Shown here: positions 12,015-22,419 of the stretch, piece by piece | Layout of the letters: every line of letters starts with the position of its first letter | How positions within the stretch are numbered: position 1 is the first letter of the stretch | DNA from: Theocolax elegans | Lineage: Eukaryota > Arthropoda > Insecta > Hymenoptera > Cerocephalidae | Direction: 5' to 3' | Assembly (NCBI GenBank): GCA_026168455.1 | Contig: CM047425.1 | Span: 45,890,362 to 45,954,361 of the forward strand | Length of the DNA: 64,000 bases | Made by a program: the position numbers and the translations under genes | Notes under the pieces: generated by a model | Told to the model about the DNA's origin: nothing | The model's input: the letters and a program-made list of their open reading frames with translations, nothing else | The model's database searches: none

Positions 12015-13254
12015 GCAAACTCAGGGTATACGTATCTGCTACACGAGAAGGCAATGCGACAAGCAAGGGAGGCAGTGAAAACCTAAAGCTCGACGGGAAG
12101 TACTATGAATACCTGAATGTAAAGAGGTTACATCATATAAACCGGGAGGTCGGCGCTCGGATCGCCGATCGTGCACGCCCGAACCGCACGATAGTACCAG
12201 GGCCCGGGCTTTCGTCGCCAGTTAGTCGGGCTGCCCTGTAGCAGCGTGTGTAAAAATTAAACTTGCTGAGGTTGCTCCAGGTGGCACCTGGAAGGGAAGC
12301 GGCACTCGGAGGTTTAAATTGTATTTGACGAGGCCACGATGCGTTTAAGGCTCACGGTCAAACCCGTCAAACGACAACTGTGAATAGGTGATCACCGAAT
12401 AACTTGCTAGAGCTTATAGCGTCGTGCATTCAACAGGATGCACAAAGAGCACACTAATAAAATAAAAATGAGATGTCAACTAACAAGACGAAACCAATAA
12501 AAGGTCTCCTCCAAAGAAAATCCGTGGGCAGCCATAGCAATAACAGACCCGAATGTGATAGCGATGCAAATCACTAACTTATGTTCATCGCACTTCGCAA
12601 TAACAGAAATATCAATACCATATAAAGTATACCTGATTAGTGGATATTTCCAACTAAAAGATGATATTGAGATACATCTAAGATCACTCCAAGAAGAGGT
12701 AGTGTGATACCGTCTGGTACCAACAGGTTATAGAGTCTGAGTTGTCAGACGATAGACCAACAAGTGAGTACATAACCCCAATTCAGAAAGAAGAGGGAAA
12801 TGTGACTATACACAGTAGAGTGCCCACGCCGACTGGTGAATCGTGACCGCTTTCTGATAATGCAGCAGGCATTAACACAGAAGCGGCGATTCCGGCTAAC
12901 GCACCAACTCCGAGACAATTGACGGTATCAACCGCCATATCTACTGGTCTAGGTGAAACGCATGCCACAAATTCACCACATACGTCACACCGGGATCAGC
13001 GTAACTCGTTGGTTGGTGTTTTATTTTATTATTTTATTATTGGCTATTTTATTGGGCGCCTGGCGATATATATAATGGAATAACTCACTTAAGAAAAACT
13101 ACTCAATAACCTGGCCAATCCTCACCTCGACTCCGCGACATAGAGGGAATCCCGACGGCTGGACACCTCGGAATCGGCGGATTTAGAGTAAAGGGAAATA
13201 AATAAGCACACATATGAGAATTAGCACCCTTCATTTTTTTAATTTGATATATTT
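12015..13254. other. Unassigned stretch before the Penelope element
   Basis: Higher in GC than its surroundings at 12015-12300 and 12800-13000. An 87-residue frame (11978-12241, +) and a 61-residue frame (12783-12968, -) lack recognisable domains. It may be internal sequence of a retroelement, but I cannot name one. Confidence 0.3.
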
Positions 13255-13325
13255 TTCGATCTTGAGGATCAATGCAGGTGTTTCAGTTTTTAAATAAATA
13301 AAAACACTTATATAATGCTAATAAG

Positions 13326-13363
13326 TAACGTTTCGTCCGCTTAGGTTTGCGGACCTCATCAGG
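13326..13363 (-). ncRNA. Hammerhead-ribozyme-like motif in PLE 3' region
   Basis: The minus strand reads CTGATGAG, then GTCCGC, a short loop, GCGGAC, then GAAACG: the conserved hammerhead core with a paired stem II between the halves. A/T-rich ATTTATT-type repeats flank it and could form the outer stem. Penelope-like elements are known to carry hammerhead ribozymes in their terminal repeats. There is one extra G at the base of stem II, and I did not find an obvious cleavage triplet. It may be a decayed copy. Confidence 0.5.
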
Positions 13364-13623
13364 CAATGCTATTTATTAAACACAGAAAATAAATTTTACA
13401 TTTTTAAACATATTAGATTTAAAAAGTACAACAAAATTATAACTTTAAATTACCATGCGTATCACCAACGTTTCACTTCATGCTTATACTTAAGCGCTAC
13501 TGAACAAATTTTATAAACGGTCAACAAACTTTATATCAAAGATGTACCACTAAGTAACTGATTTTAATACCATTTGTAATACTAAGAAGTTAATAAATAT
13601 ATATCAGGTTAATAAATGTTTCT

Positions 13624-14661
13624 TGTGACGGAAATCGTCACACAATCTTTTCGCGGCAAACGAAGCATTTAAATCCTGTTAAATGTAAGTCGTCGGAGCC
13701 TTTGGTATGTCAAGGCCAACCGACGACATTTGTTTACGTCGATCGAAGTGTACAATTACGCGCGCAATGGTACGTAGGGATGAGAGCGCGAGTGTGTGTG
13801 TGTTCCCCACTCTCATCCCTTTTTCGAAAATTAGGCGATTGCCTAATCAGTATGTCCCGATCCGCCGCTCGAGGCGGACAAACTATAACCGGTAGACCGA
13901 TCGAGAGTTTTTTTCTGGCTAATAAGGCGCGTGAGGCGTAATTGAGCCATCGGGTACCCGGATCGTCCTCGCGAGGTGAGCCGCGAGTGTTTCTGGTGTG
14001 TTTTAAGGACGGGAAGTGTTGGTGTGAGTGCGGACGCGGTTCGCGAGGCACTCGCCGCGGCACAGGGCCGCCTTCCACCACCGCAGCCGACGTCGTCCTC
14101 CGTTGCCCAGGAGGACAAAGGGACACGGATCGGCTGGGCCATCCACGGGGCGCACCCCGGTAAGTCTTCTTATATTACCGCGCGTCCCCCCCTTTCCCGA
14201 GTGTATGTGTGTGAGTACATCGGGAGTGTATTCGGGTACGCCGGTACCCGAATAGCGGAGATCGGGGTAAAGCCAACCGCAGGCGAGGGTCTCGATCCGG
14301 TTGGCTCCCGATACCTCCGACCGCGCGAAACAACCTTTGTCGCGGCACACGGCCTGGATGGCCAATTGTTGAGTTAAGGCAATAAATGTTTTATTTCTTT
14401 TATTTTAATTAATTGAGTGTTTATTTTGTTCTCCCCGCTCCCGCCGACATCCTTTAATTTTTATCAATCGTGTCGAGGCAAGGAGGATCGCCCGAATCCT
14501 CCATACCGATCGTCCCAGCGAACTCGTGTTCCTGGCGACAGCCCGCAGTTCGCGAATAAATAAATTAATTGTGTGCGCGGTATTGGGCAACGCGGCCCAA
14601 CGATTAATTGTAATTATTAAAATTAATTAAATTAGATCGGGTGCGCGAATACCACGTCACA
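13624..14661. mobile_element. Solo LTR, 1038 bp, TSD TTCT
   Basis: Begins TGTGACGG and ends CGTCACA. It is flanked by a 4-base direct repeat, TTCT, at 13620-13623 and 14662-14665, as left by Ty3/Gypsy integrases. PLE sequence lies on both sides. The LTR holds a GTAAGT block (14160-14165, CCCCGGTAAGT), a GT run and an AATAAA signal at about 14382. Parts align with the LTR at 22420-23448 (CAAGGCCA block, AATACCACGT end), but the two clearly differ, so it is a related subfamily and not the partner LTR of that Gypsy copy. The GC-rich overlapping frames in it are not genes. Confidence 0.85.
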
Positions 14662-15628
14662 TTCTATATAAACGGCTCAAATATTGTGTATCTTCCTTTC
14701 TATTTATTGTAAAATTGTTATTATTAATGTGAATCATTTCGGAAATAATTCTTTTCTTATAAAGTGGTTCTTTATCCAAAATTTTAGTATTTTGCCAGTC
14801 AAATTCGTGTTCATAATTATCCATGTGTAGCGATATTACAGATTCTGAGTTTTTTTTAATTTTATGTTCGTTAATCCTTTCCTTTAGACTACGTTTAGTT
14901 TCTCCTACATAACAAGCAGAACAATTTTTACAATTAATTTTATAAACTACACCAGTAACATTCCATTTTTCTGTAAAATCTTTACCCAACACAATTATAT
15001 TATTTAATTTGTTGTTCATCATTGGAACAGTCGAGAAGTTATATTTTTTTAACATCGAAGTACATTTATTGAAAAACTGTTTGTAGTAAGGTAAAGGTAA
15101 AATGCCAATTGAGTGTTTATTCTTTTTTTCCCTTAATCTAATTGTGTTCATGTGTTTAATTTTCCTGAGTCTATTGTTTATTGAAGTTTTCACAAATCGT
15201 GTTGGGTAATCATTTTCAGATAACAATTTTTGTACAATGTTTATATTTTCCCGATGAAAATCCGAATGTGACAATAAAACAGCTCTATCTATGAGGTTGT
15301 ATACAATATTTTTCTTTAATTGATCTGTGTGGTTAGAATTATAATTTAAAAGACGATTCGAGACTGATGGTTTTCTGTACCAATTCGTAATAATTACATT
15401 ATTTTTTTTAATTAACATAATGTCTAAAAAGTTTATTGAATTGTTATTTTCTACTTCGTGTGTGAATTTTAAGTGATCACTATAACTATTGAAAACATCT
15501 AATACGGCATACTTATGTTTATTTTTTATACAAAGAATTGTATCATCTACATATCTGTAATAAAATAACGGGATGCAATTATATTCAATGCAATTAACGG
15601 TGCAAGGCCGAAACAATACCTTGCTCAA
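14657..15628 (-). CDS. Penelope-like RT C-terminus plus GIY-YIG endonuclease (copy A)
   Basis: 323 residues. The RT catalytic motif YVDD is at residues 26-29, preceded by FYYR. The RT thumb and linker follow. A GIY-YIG endonuclease sits at about residues 226-256: VVYK (227-230), a Cys-rich insert CKNCSAC, CYVGETK (239-245) and ERINEH (250-255). This RT plus GIY-YIG order is diagnostic of Penelope-like retroelements, whose endonuclease nicks the target that the RT then primes from. The first ~15 residues are not PLE: they come from the fused neighbour, since the element is 5'-truncated. The last residue and the stop come from the solo LTR. No active product is expected. Confidence 0.85.
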   Translation of the reverse strand: MSKVLFRPCTVNCIEYNCIPLFYYRYVDDTILCIKNKHKYAVLDVFNSYSDHLKFTHEVENNNSINFLDIMLIKKNNVIITNWYRKPSVSNRLLNYNSNHTDQLKKNIVYNLIDRAVLLSHSDFHRENINIVQKLLSENDYPTRFVKTSINNRLRKIKHMNTIRLREKKNKHSIGILPLPYYKQFFNKCTSMLKKYNFSTVPMMNNKLNNIIVLGKDFTEKWNVTGVVYKINCKNCSACYVGETKRSLKERINEHKIKKNSESVISLHMDNYEHEFDWQNTKILDKEPLYKKRIISEMIHINNNNFTINRKEDTQYLSRLYRM

Positions 15629-16022
15629 GCTCAGATGACACCTGTTTGTATGTGAAATTGCCGAAATCTGAGGAGTTACCTGTGATTAAGGTTGAGACCC
15701 CTTCCAACGTACGATCGAACGTTCGAAACAAAGAGTCTTTCTGGTCTGAAGTACTCCGTAGGCAGGTGTTTAACCAACACAAACGGTTACTCAAGGAAAT
15801 AGAGAACGAGAGAAATCTCTAAACCTATGTAACCCCACCAATGAGAACGATGATACTTGTTACTCATTGTCACCCCAACCTACGATCAAAGAAAAGAGTT
15901 TAAAACAGTCTAATGAGAGTAAAATGACGGTCTCTCTTGATTAGGTGGTGAACAGTTCAAAATCATTGCCGATTAGAACAATTCAGGGGGGGGGCAGGAG
16001 CCGTTCCAAAGACGTCCAGAGA
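15604..16022 (+). pseudogene. Gypsy leader/gag-like fragment (first copy)
   Basis: An open + strand frame from about 15604 to a stop at about 15822 has a charged, gag-like composition (KLPKSEELPVIKVE, then KRLLKEIENE). The rest, to 16022, is broken and ends with a G run at about 15988. The same ~420 bases recur at 18413-18831, directly upstream of Gypsy protease/pol, so I take it for the end of that element's gag region. No zinc knuckle is seen. Confidence 0.45.
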
Positions 16023-16077
16023 GATTAATTGTAATTATTAAAATTAATTAAATTAGATCGGGTGCGCGAATACCACG

Positions 16078-16563
16078 TCACATTCTATATAAACGGCTCA
16101 AATATTGTGTATCTTCCTTTCTTATTGTAAAATTGTTATTATTAATGTGAATCATTTCGGAAATAATTCTTTTCTTATAAAGTGGTTCTTTATCCAAAAT
16201 TTTAGTATTTTGCCAGTCAAATTCGTGTTCATAATTATCCATGTGTAGCGATATTACAGATTCTGAGTTTTTTTTAATTTTATGTTCGTTAATCCTTTCC
16301 TTTAGACTACGTTTAGTTTCTCCTACATAACAAGCAGAACAATTTTTACAATTAATTTTATAAACTACACCAGTAACATTCCATTTTTCTGTAAAATCTT
16401 TACCCAACACAATTATATTATTTAATTTGTTGTTCATCATTGGAACAGTCGAGAAGTTATATTTTTTTAACATCGAAGTACATTTATTGAAAAACTGTTT
16501 GTAGTAAGGTAAAGGTAAAATGCCAATTGAGTGTTTATTTTGTTCTCCCGCTCCCGCCGACAT
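16078..16563 (-). pseudogene. PLE GIY-YIG fragment, unit B
   Basis: 161-residue frame with the same GIY-YIG domain as copy A. It lacks the RT and, through a 5-base deletion near 16121, the short segment Ile-Asn-Arg. Its first ~8 residues come from LTR sequence, so it has no start codon of its own. Confidence 0.75.
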
Positions 16564-16769
16564 CCTTTAATTTTTATCAATCGTGTCGAGGCAAGGAGGA
16601 TCGCCCGAATCCTCCATACCGATCGTCCCAGCGAACTCGTGTTCCTGGCGACAGCCCGCAGTTCGCGAATAAATAAATTAATTGTGTGCGCGGTATTGGG
16701 CAACGCGGCCCAACGATTAATTGTAATTATTAAAATTAATTAAATTAGATCGGGTGCGCGAATACCACG

Positions 16770-17399
16770 TCACATTCTATATAAACGGCTCAAATATTGT
16801 GTATCTTCCTTTCTATTTATTGTAAAATTGTTATTATTAATGTGAATCATTTCGGAAATAATTCTTTTCTTATAAAGTGGTTCTTTATCCAAAATTTTAG
16901 TATTTTGCCAGTCAAATTCGTGTTCATAATTATCCATGTGTAGCGATATTACAGATTCTGAGTTTTTTTTAATTTTATGTTCGTTAATCCTTTCCTTTAG
17001 ACTACGTTTAGTTTCTCCTACATAACAAGCAGAACAATTTTTACAATTAATTTTATAAACTACACCAGTAACATTCCATTTTTCTGTAAAATCTTTACCC
17101 AACACAATTATATTATTTAATTTGTTGTTCATCATTGGAACAGTCGAGAAGTTATATTTTTTTAACATCGAAGTACATTTATTGAAAAACTGTTTGTAGT
17201 AAGGTAAAGGTAAAATGCCAATTGAGTGTTTATTTTGTTCTCCCCGCTCCCGCCGACATCCTTTAATTTTTATCAATCGTGTCGAGGCAAGGAGGATCGC
17301 CCGAATCCTCCATACCGATCGTCCCAGCGAACTCGTGTTCCTGGCGACAGCCCGCAGTTCGCGAATAAATAAATTAATTGTGTGCGCGGTATTGGGCAA
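16770..17399 (-). pseudogene. PLE GIY-YIG fragment fused to LTR, unit C
   Basis: 209-residue frame. The first ~50 residues are a chance reading of the LTR tail. The rest is the PLE GIY-YIG domain, identical to copy A. The fusion runs in frame through the shared AATTGAGTGTTTATT junction. No function is expected for the LTR-derived part. Confidence 0.75.
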
Positions 17400-17465
17400 C
17401 GCGGCCCAACGATTAATTGTAATTATTAAAATTAATTAAATTAGATCGGGTGCGCGAATACCACG

Positions 17466-18437
17466 TCACATTCTATATAAACGGCTCAAATATTGTGTAT
17501 CTTCCTTTCTATTTATTGTAAAATTGTTATTATTAATGTGAATCATTTCGGAAATAATTCTTTTCTTATAAAGTGGTTCTTTATCCAAAATTTTAGTATT
17601 TTGCCAGTCAAATTCGTGTTCATAATTATCCATGTGTAGCGATATTACAGATTCTGAGTTTTTTTTAATTTTATGTTCGTTAATCCTTTCCTTTAGACTA
17701 CGTTTAGTTTCTCCTACATAACAAGCAGAACAATTTTTACAATTAATTTTATAAACTACACCAGTAACATTCCATTTTTCTGTAAAATCTTTACCCAACA
17801 CAATTATATTATTTAATTTGTTGTTCATCATTGGAACAGTCGAGAAGTTATATTTTTTTAACATCGAAGTACATTTATTGAAAAACTGTTTGTAGTAAGG
17901 TAAAGGTAAAATGCCAATTGAGTGTTTATTCTTTTTTTCCCTTAATCTAATTGTGTTCATGTGTTTAATTTTCCTGAGTCTATTGTTTATTGAAGTTTTC
18001 ACAAATCGTGTTGGGTAATCATTTTCAGATAACAATTTTTGTACAATGTTTATATTTTCCCGATGAAAATCCGAATGTGACAATAAAACAGCTCTATCTA
18101 TGAGGTTGTATACAATATTTTTCTTTAATTGATCTGTGTGGTTAGAATTATAATTTAAAAGACGATTCGAGACTGATGGTTTTCTGTACCAATTCGTAAT
18201 AATTACATTATTTTTTTTAATTAACATAATGTCTAAAAAGTTTATTGAATTGTTATTTTCTACTTCGTGTGTGAATTTTAAGTGATCACTATAACTATTG
18301 AAAACATCTAATACGGCATACTTATGTTTATTTTTTATACAAAGAATTGTATCATCTACATATCTGTAATAAAATAACGGGATGCAATTATATTCAATGC
18401 AATTAACGGTGCAAGGCCGAAACAATACCTTGCTCAA
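17466..18437 (-). CDS. Penelope-like RT C-terminus plus GIY-YIG (copy D)
   Basis: 323 residues, identical to the copy at 14657-15628, with YVDD at 26-29 and GIY-YIG at about 226-256. The identity extends over the flanking Gypsy leader, so the two are products of one block duplication (2809 bp apart) and not separate insertions. It is truncated like copy A and ends in LTR sequence. Confidence 0.85.
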   Translation of the reverse strand: MSKVLFRPCTVNCIEYNCIPLFYYRYVDDTILCIKNKHKYAVLDVFNSYSDHLKFTHEVENNNSINFLDIMLIKKNNVIITNWYRKPSVSNRLLNYNSNHTDQLKKNIVYNLIDRAVLLSHSDFHRENINIVQKLLSENDYPTRFVKTSINNRLRKIKHMNTIRLREKKNKHSIGILPLPYYKQFFNKCTSMLKKYNFSTVPMMNNKLNNIIVLGKDFTEKWNVTGVVYKINCKNCSACYVGETKRSLKERINEHKIKKNSESVISLHMDNYEHEFDWQNTKILDKEPLYKKRIISEMIHINNNNFTINRKEDTQYLSRLYRM

Positions 18438-18875
18438 GCTCAGATGACACCTGTTTGTATGTGAAATTGCCGAAATCTGAGGAGTTACCTGTGATTAAGG
18501 TTGAGACCCCTTCCAACGTACGATCGAACGTTCGAAACAAAGAGTCTTTCTGGTCTGAAGTACTCCGTAGGCAGGTGTTTAACCAACACAAACGGTTACT
18601 CAAGGAAATAGAGAACGAGAGAAATCTCTAAACCTATGTAACCCCACCAATGAGAACGATGATACTTGTTACTCATTGTCACCCCAACCTACGATCAAAG
18701 AAAAGAGTTTAAAACAGTCTAATGAGAGTAAAATGACGGTCTCTCTTGATTAGGTGGTGAACAGTTCAAAATCATTGCCGATTAGAACAATTCAGGGGGG
18801 GGGGCAGGAGCCGTTCCAAAGACGTCCAGAGAGACAAGTTCGACTCCAGCTCTACTTGACAGTCAAGCCGAAGAC

Positions 18876-19466
18876 ATGGTTGCGTGGCTGCAATCCGAAA
18901 ACCGTTTGTTCTTCTCGGTAAGACTTGGTGGCAAGGACTTTAAAGCATTGTTAGACCCAGCAGCAATGGTTTCACTTATACGTGTTGACGTAGCGGAATG
19001 CTACAGAGATAAGTGGAAACCGGCCAAGGTAGTCGTGCGAGACGTCGCAGGACCAGCACTGAAAGTCCTAGGTTTGTTAGATGTTCTATTTGGAATTGAG
19101 GGATTAGATGGCAACATCCAGTTGAGAATAGTCGAGAATATGGTGCACTCAATGATTCTCGGTATGGACTTCCTCCAACATTGGGACATCGAGGTTAAAA
19201 TTGGCGATGCCCTCTGGCGCGTTGACGCCGGAAAATGGCAGTCTTTTGTCAAGGACGGAATCCGAGACGTAGACACGGGGATTCTCGCAGAGTGTGCAGG
19301 TAGTAGAGAATTATTACCACCACCAGGTGATGTGCATGGCTTTACTACGTTGATCGAACATCACGTGGACGTAGAGCCAGGTGCACGACCAGTACGTCAT
19401 AAATCAAGACGTATGTCGTCTAAAGTCCTCGAATTCGCCCAGCAACAAGTCAGGAGAATCCAGTGA
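18876..19466 (+). pseudogene. Gypsy 1 aspartic protease region and RT start
   Basis: 196 residues. The protease fold is recognisable: FSVRLGGKDFKALLD at the active site, the hydrophobic ILGMDFLQHWDIE block later on, and the KSRRMSSK linker leading into RT. The catalytic D-T/S-G triad reads D-P-A (LLDPAA at residues 25-30), so proteolysis should be lost. It overlaps the next frame by 4 bases, showing a frame change where protease and RT should be one polyprotein. Confidence 0.75.
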
Positions 19467-20391
19467 TAGTTCGCAAAGACGAAGGTAGCTATCGTTTTTG
19501 CATAGACTTCCGAGATTTGAATGCGGTAACAAAATGTGACTCATATCCAATACCGAATATGGATTCGATTCTGGATAAGTTACATAATGCCAAATTCATC
19601 TCTAAGATCGATCTTAAGAAGACATATTTCCAAGTGTTAATGTCAGAAATTAGTCGACATTACACCGCCTTCGCTATGCCTGGGTCTGGGTTGTGGCGGT
19701 TCACACGGATGCCGTTCCAACTGATGAATGCACCCGTGCCATCTGCACGGTTGATCGATGCTCTATTTGGTCCCGAAGTTGAACCTCATGATTTGGTTAC
19801 CTGGACGATCTAGTCGTTATAACCGAAACTTTCGAGGAACATTTAAAATGGTTGGAAATGGTTCTAAGCATACTAGTGGACGCAGGGCTAGAATTGAACA
19901 GAGAGAAGTGTCAGTTCTGTTGCTCGAGCGTTACCTTCCTTGGGTACCGCCTGGATAGTAATGGACTTCGTCCCGATGTGGATCGAGTGGCTCCTGTCCT
20001 AAATTATCCGACCCCAAGAAATGATAAACAACTTCGTTCCTTCCTTGGCATGGTCGGTTGGTATTCTCGTTTTATAAATCGAGAGTCGGATATTAAGATC
20101 CCTCTCGTGAGATTACTTCGTAAGGACCAACCATGGGAGTGGGGGCCAGAGCAGGACGCGGCATTCTGTGAACTCAGGTTAGCTCTAGCCGGAGCGCCAG
20201 TACTCGCTCGACCAGACTTCTGTAAGCCTTTCTCGGTCCAGAGTGACGCAAGTGATTACGCTATTGGGGCTGTGTTGACCCAAGAAGAGGAAGAAGGTTT
20301 TGAGCATCCGATCGTTTACGTCAGCCGAGTGTTGAACAAGGCGGAGCGTAATTACGTGACGACGGAGAAAGAGTGTCTAGCCTTAATCTAG
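19463..20391 (+). pseudogene. Gypsy 1 reverse transcriptase and RNase H start, frameshifted
   Basis: The first frame (19463-19813) has the RT fingers and palm: GSYRFCIDFRDLN, SKIDLKKTYFQV and MPFQLMNAP. It runs out of frame just before the catalytic Y-x-DD codons at about 19799; the second frame (19803-20391) carries that motif onward, then FLGYRLDSNGLRPD, FLGMVGWYSRFI and the RNase H start with the DASDYAIGAVL block. A one-base shift thus separates palm from catalytic motif. A TAG at 20389-20391 ends it. Confidence 0.8.
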
Positions 20392-20439
20392 GCAATTAAG
20401 AAACTTCGGCCATTCATTGAAGCGTATTGTTTCTAAGCT

Positions 20440-20652
20440 GTGACGGACCACAGCGCGCTCAAATGGCTGAAAACTCTTAAAAATCCCACGGGCAGACTAG
20501 CGCGTTGGGTGCTTGAGATGCAACAGTGGGACTTCGAGATTGTGCACAAGAAAGGTGCACTACAGTATGTTCCCGACGCACTTTCTCGCGCTGTCAACCC
20601 GGACTCGGACGAAGTCGAAATAGCCTCCTTTGACGTGATTACCGACCCATGA
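20440..20652 (+). pseudogene. Gypsy 1 RNase H C-terminus
   Basis: 70 residues with TDHSALKWL and the closing QYVPDALSRA block typical of Gypsy RNase H. It is separated from the preceding frame by stops at 20389 and about 20434. Confidence 0.75.
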
Positions 20653-20664
20653 TACATTACCAGA

Positions 20665-21453
20665 TTGGATGATGTGAGGTCCAGTCCTCAAAAGTTTCCG
20701 CATTGGAAAATTGAGGATGAAATACTGTATCGATTCACGACCGATAAGCTGCTGGACCCAATCACGGGTCAAGAGAAGGGATGGAGATTAGTTGTGCCCA
20801 TTGAACATAGGACGCACGTACGAGAGGATTCGCATTGCCCTCCATCGTGTGGTCATTTAAGAGTGGAAAATACCTATGACCGAGTGGCATGGGACTATTA
20901 TTGGCCGGGTATCTACCATGATGTCAGGCAATTCGTTGTGCAGTGTATAGACTGCCAACGATATAAAGTCTCACAGGCGGACCCTCAAGGTTTGATGGGC
21001 AAACATAATGTTGAGAGACCGTGGGCTGTGGTTGCAGCAGATATAACGGAACTGCCTCGTAGCAAGATCCAATATAAATATATACTGGTCATACAAAATT
21101 TGTTTACGAGGTGGGTTGAGTTAAAACCGTTACGAGCTGCTACCGGTAAGTAGGTCGCGAAAGCATTTGAGGAACTCATACTTTTTCGTTGGGAAACTCC
21201 TGATTACTTCCTTACGGATAATGGTACAGAGTTCGTCAATAATAAGTTGACACAAATGCTTGAGGATTACGGGATAAAACAGATCACGACTCCTCCTTAT
21301 CAACTACAAGCTAACCCCGTCGAGCGTACAAATAGGATCGTAACTGGGATGAACATATACATGAATTCCGTCATGCTATTAATACAGCAACGCAATCAAG
21401 TACGAAGGTTTCCCCAGCTTTCCTCAATTTTGGGCGTCATCCTCAACCTGTAA
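20665..21453 (+). pseudogene. Gypsy 1 integrase, zinc finger and core
   Basis: The frame 20665-21153 has the HHCC zinc finger (H57, H64, C94, C97) and the first catalytic Asp (D126 in AADIT). After a TAG at about 21151 the same core goes on: the second Asp lies in TDNGTEF (about 21218-21238) and the Glu in NPVERTNR (about 21313-21336). The DDE residues that join cDNA ends to the target are thus all visible, but the frame is broken at least twice. Confidence 0.8.
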
Positions 21454-21646
21454 AGAGTCTGCGTAGAGAGGTTGAGAAGAGGGAATTTAAAATTCCTATC
21501 AACCCGGAAATGTGGTTAGATCGACTTAGACGTCTCGATCCTCTTCGAGATCTAGTGCGGAAACACATAGATGAAGAGTAGAGACGTCAAGAGAAAGTCT
21601 ATAACAAAAACAGACGCGTGGCTTCCTTTCAAGTAGGCGATTAATC

Positions 21647-21841
21647 ATGAGGAAGTGTAGAACGTTATCGCACGGGGTCAAGGGTATTTCGGTCAAATTG
21701 GCGCCTAAGTACGACGGACCCTTTAAAGTCAAGGAGATACTATCACCAGTAGTCTTAAGACTTGAGGAGTCTGGATGGAAAAGGTCTCAAGTACACATAT
21801 CCGACTTAAAGAGATACGTTCCGCCAAGAAGAAAACCCTAG
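21647..21841 (+). pseudogene. Gypsy 1 integrase C-terminal domain
   Basis: 64 residues. The LAPKYDGPFKVKEI block and the VHISDLKRYVPP ending are the GPF/Y-type C-terminal domain of Gypsy integrases. It ends in a stop after RRKP. No chromodomain is seen. Confidence 0.7.
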
Positions 21842-21965
21842 GCCATCAAGAGGCCGAAGAGGATGAGACCCGTGGACGAGATGAGAGCGCAGCTCAGCCA
21901 GTCCACGTTGAGCTGATCGAGGATGACCCCCACATGAGACGTTCTTACGTCGACTGGCGCAGGGT

Positions 21966-22313
21966 TTGGGAGTACCAAACTCTGGACCCTTGGATGAGGT
22001 GCAGGCGGGTCTTACCACCGTGTTCCGACAAGTTAGCTATCCAGCTGAGTTGTTGCTACGGACCCCTTATCCTGCACCACCGATTACATTGGTCGAACCG
22101 CCCTCCGTTCCGACCAGGATGGACATAACGTCGGGGATGAGCAGCAACGTCATCACCGGGCCATCGAGACAACCCAACAACGATGCCGACCTTCTTCGGA
22201 AGTGTCGCTTGTTGTTGGGAGCGGTGGCAGGAGACAATCCCGCAGCGAGAGACATCATCCTGCAGCTGGTGATGGCCACCTTAGAGAAGAACCTCACCAG
22301 TCACCGACCCTAG
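21966..22313 (+). pseudogene. Gypsy 1 terminal reading frame, unknown
   Basis: 115-residue frame between integrase and the polypurine tract, rich in Pro and Arg in its first half, with a helical-looking end (LRKCRLLLGAVAGDN, then ATLEKNL). I do not recognise it. It could be a polyprotein tail or a small extra ORF. No signal peptide or membrane span suggests an envelope. Confidence 0.35.
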
Positions 22314-22419
22314 TTCGTCTAGGCAAGGGAATTCGATTGTGTGCATGTCATTATTTATTTCATTGCCCTCTTTTCAACTCTCGCATCAGTATGTTGATGT
22401 GGAGTTTAGTGAGGGGCTT

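Larger units (their letters stand above)
13255..15600 (-). mobile_element. Penelope-like element A, 5'-truncated
   Basis: Minus-strand PLE. The coding part runs from about 15600 down to 14662. A 1038 bp solo LTR then interrupts it. The 3' part resumes at 13623 and runs to about 13255, carrying a hammerhead-like motif. The last codons of the ORF lie across the LTR: the frame that appears to stop at 14657 actually takes its last codons from LTR sequence. The 5' part of the RT is missing; at about 15600 the PLE joins sequence that also occurs ahead of the Gypsy pol region at 18.4 kb. Confidence 0.8.
16023..17469 (-). repeat. Tandem LTR-tail/PLE-tail chimeric units B and C
   Basis: Two ~694 bp head-to-tail units. 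Each joins the PLE 3' coding part (GIY-YIG) to the last ~250 bases of the 13624-14661 LTR. In both, the PLE breaks at AATTGAGTGTTTATT and continues as LTR from the same 15 bases, a stretch that occurs in the PLE at about 15107-15121 and in the LTR at about 14411-14425. A short LTR tail (16023-16077) precedes unit B. The whole block from 14634 to 16022 then recurs at 17443-18831. Confidence 0.8.

Noticed and set aside
13702..14377. Cluster of 60-133-residue overlapping frames on both strands
   Set aside because: They lie wholly inside the solo LTR, overlap each other on both strands and lack domains. GC-rich DNA has few stops.
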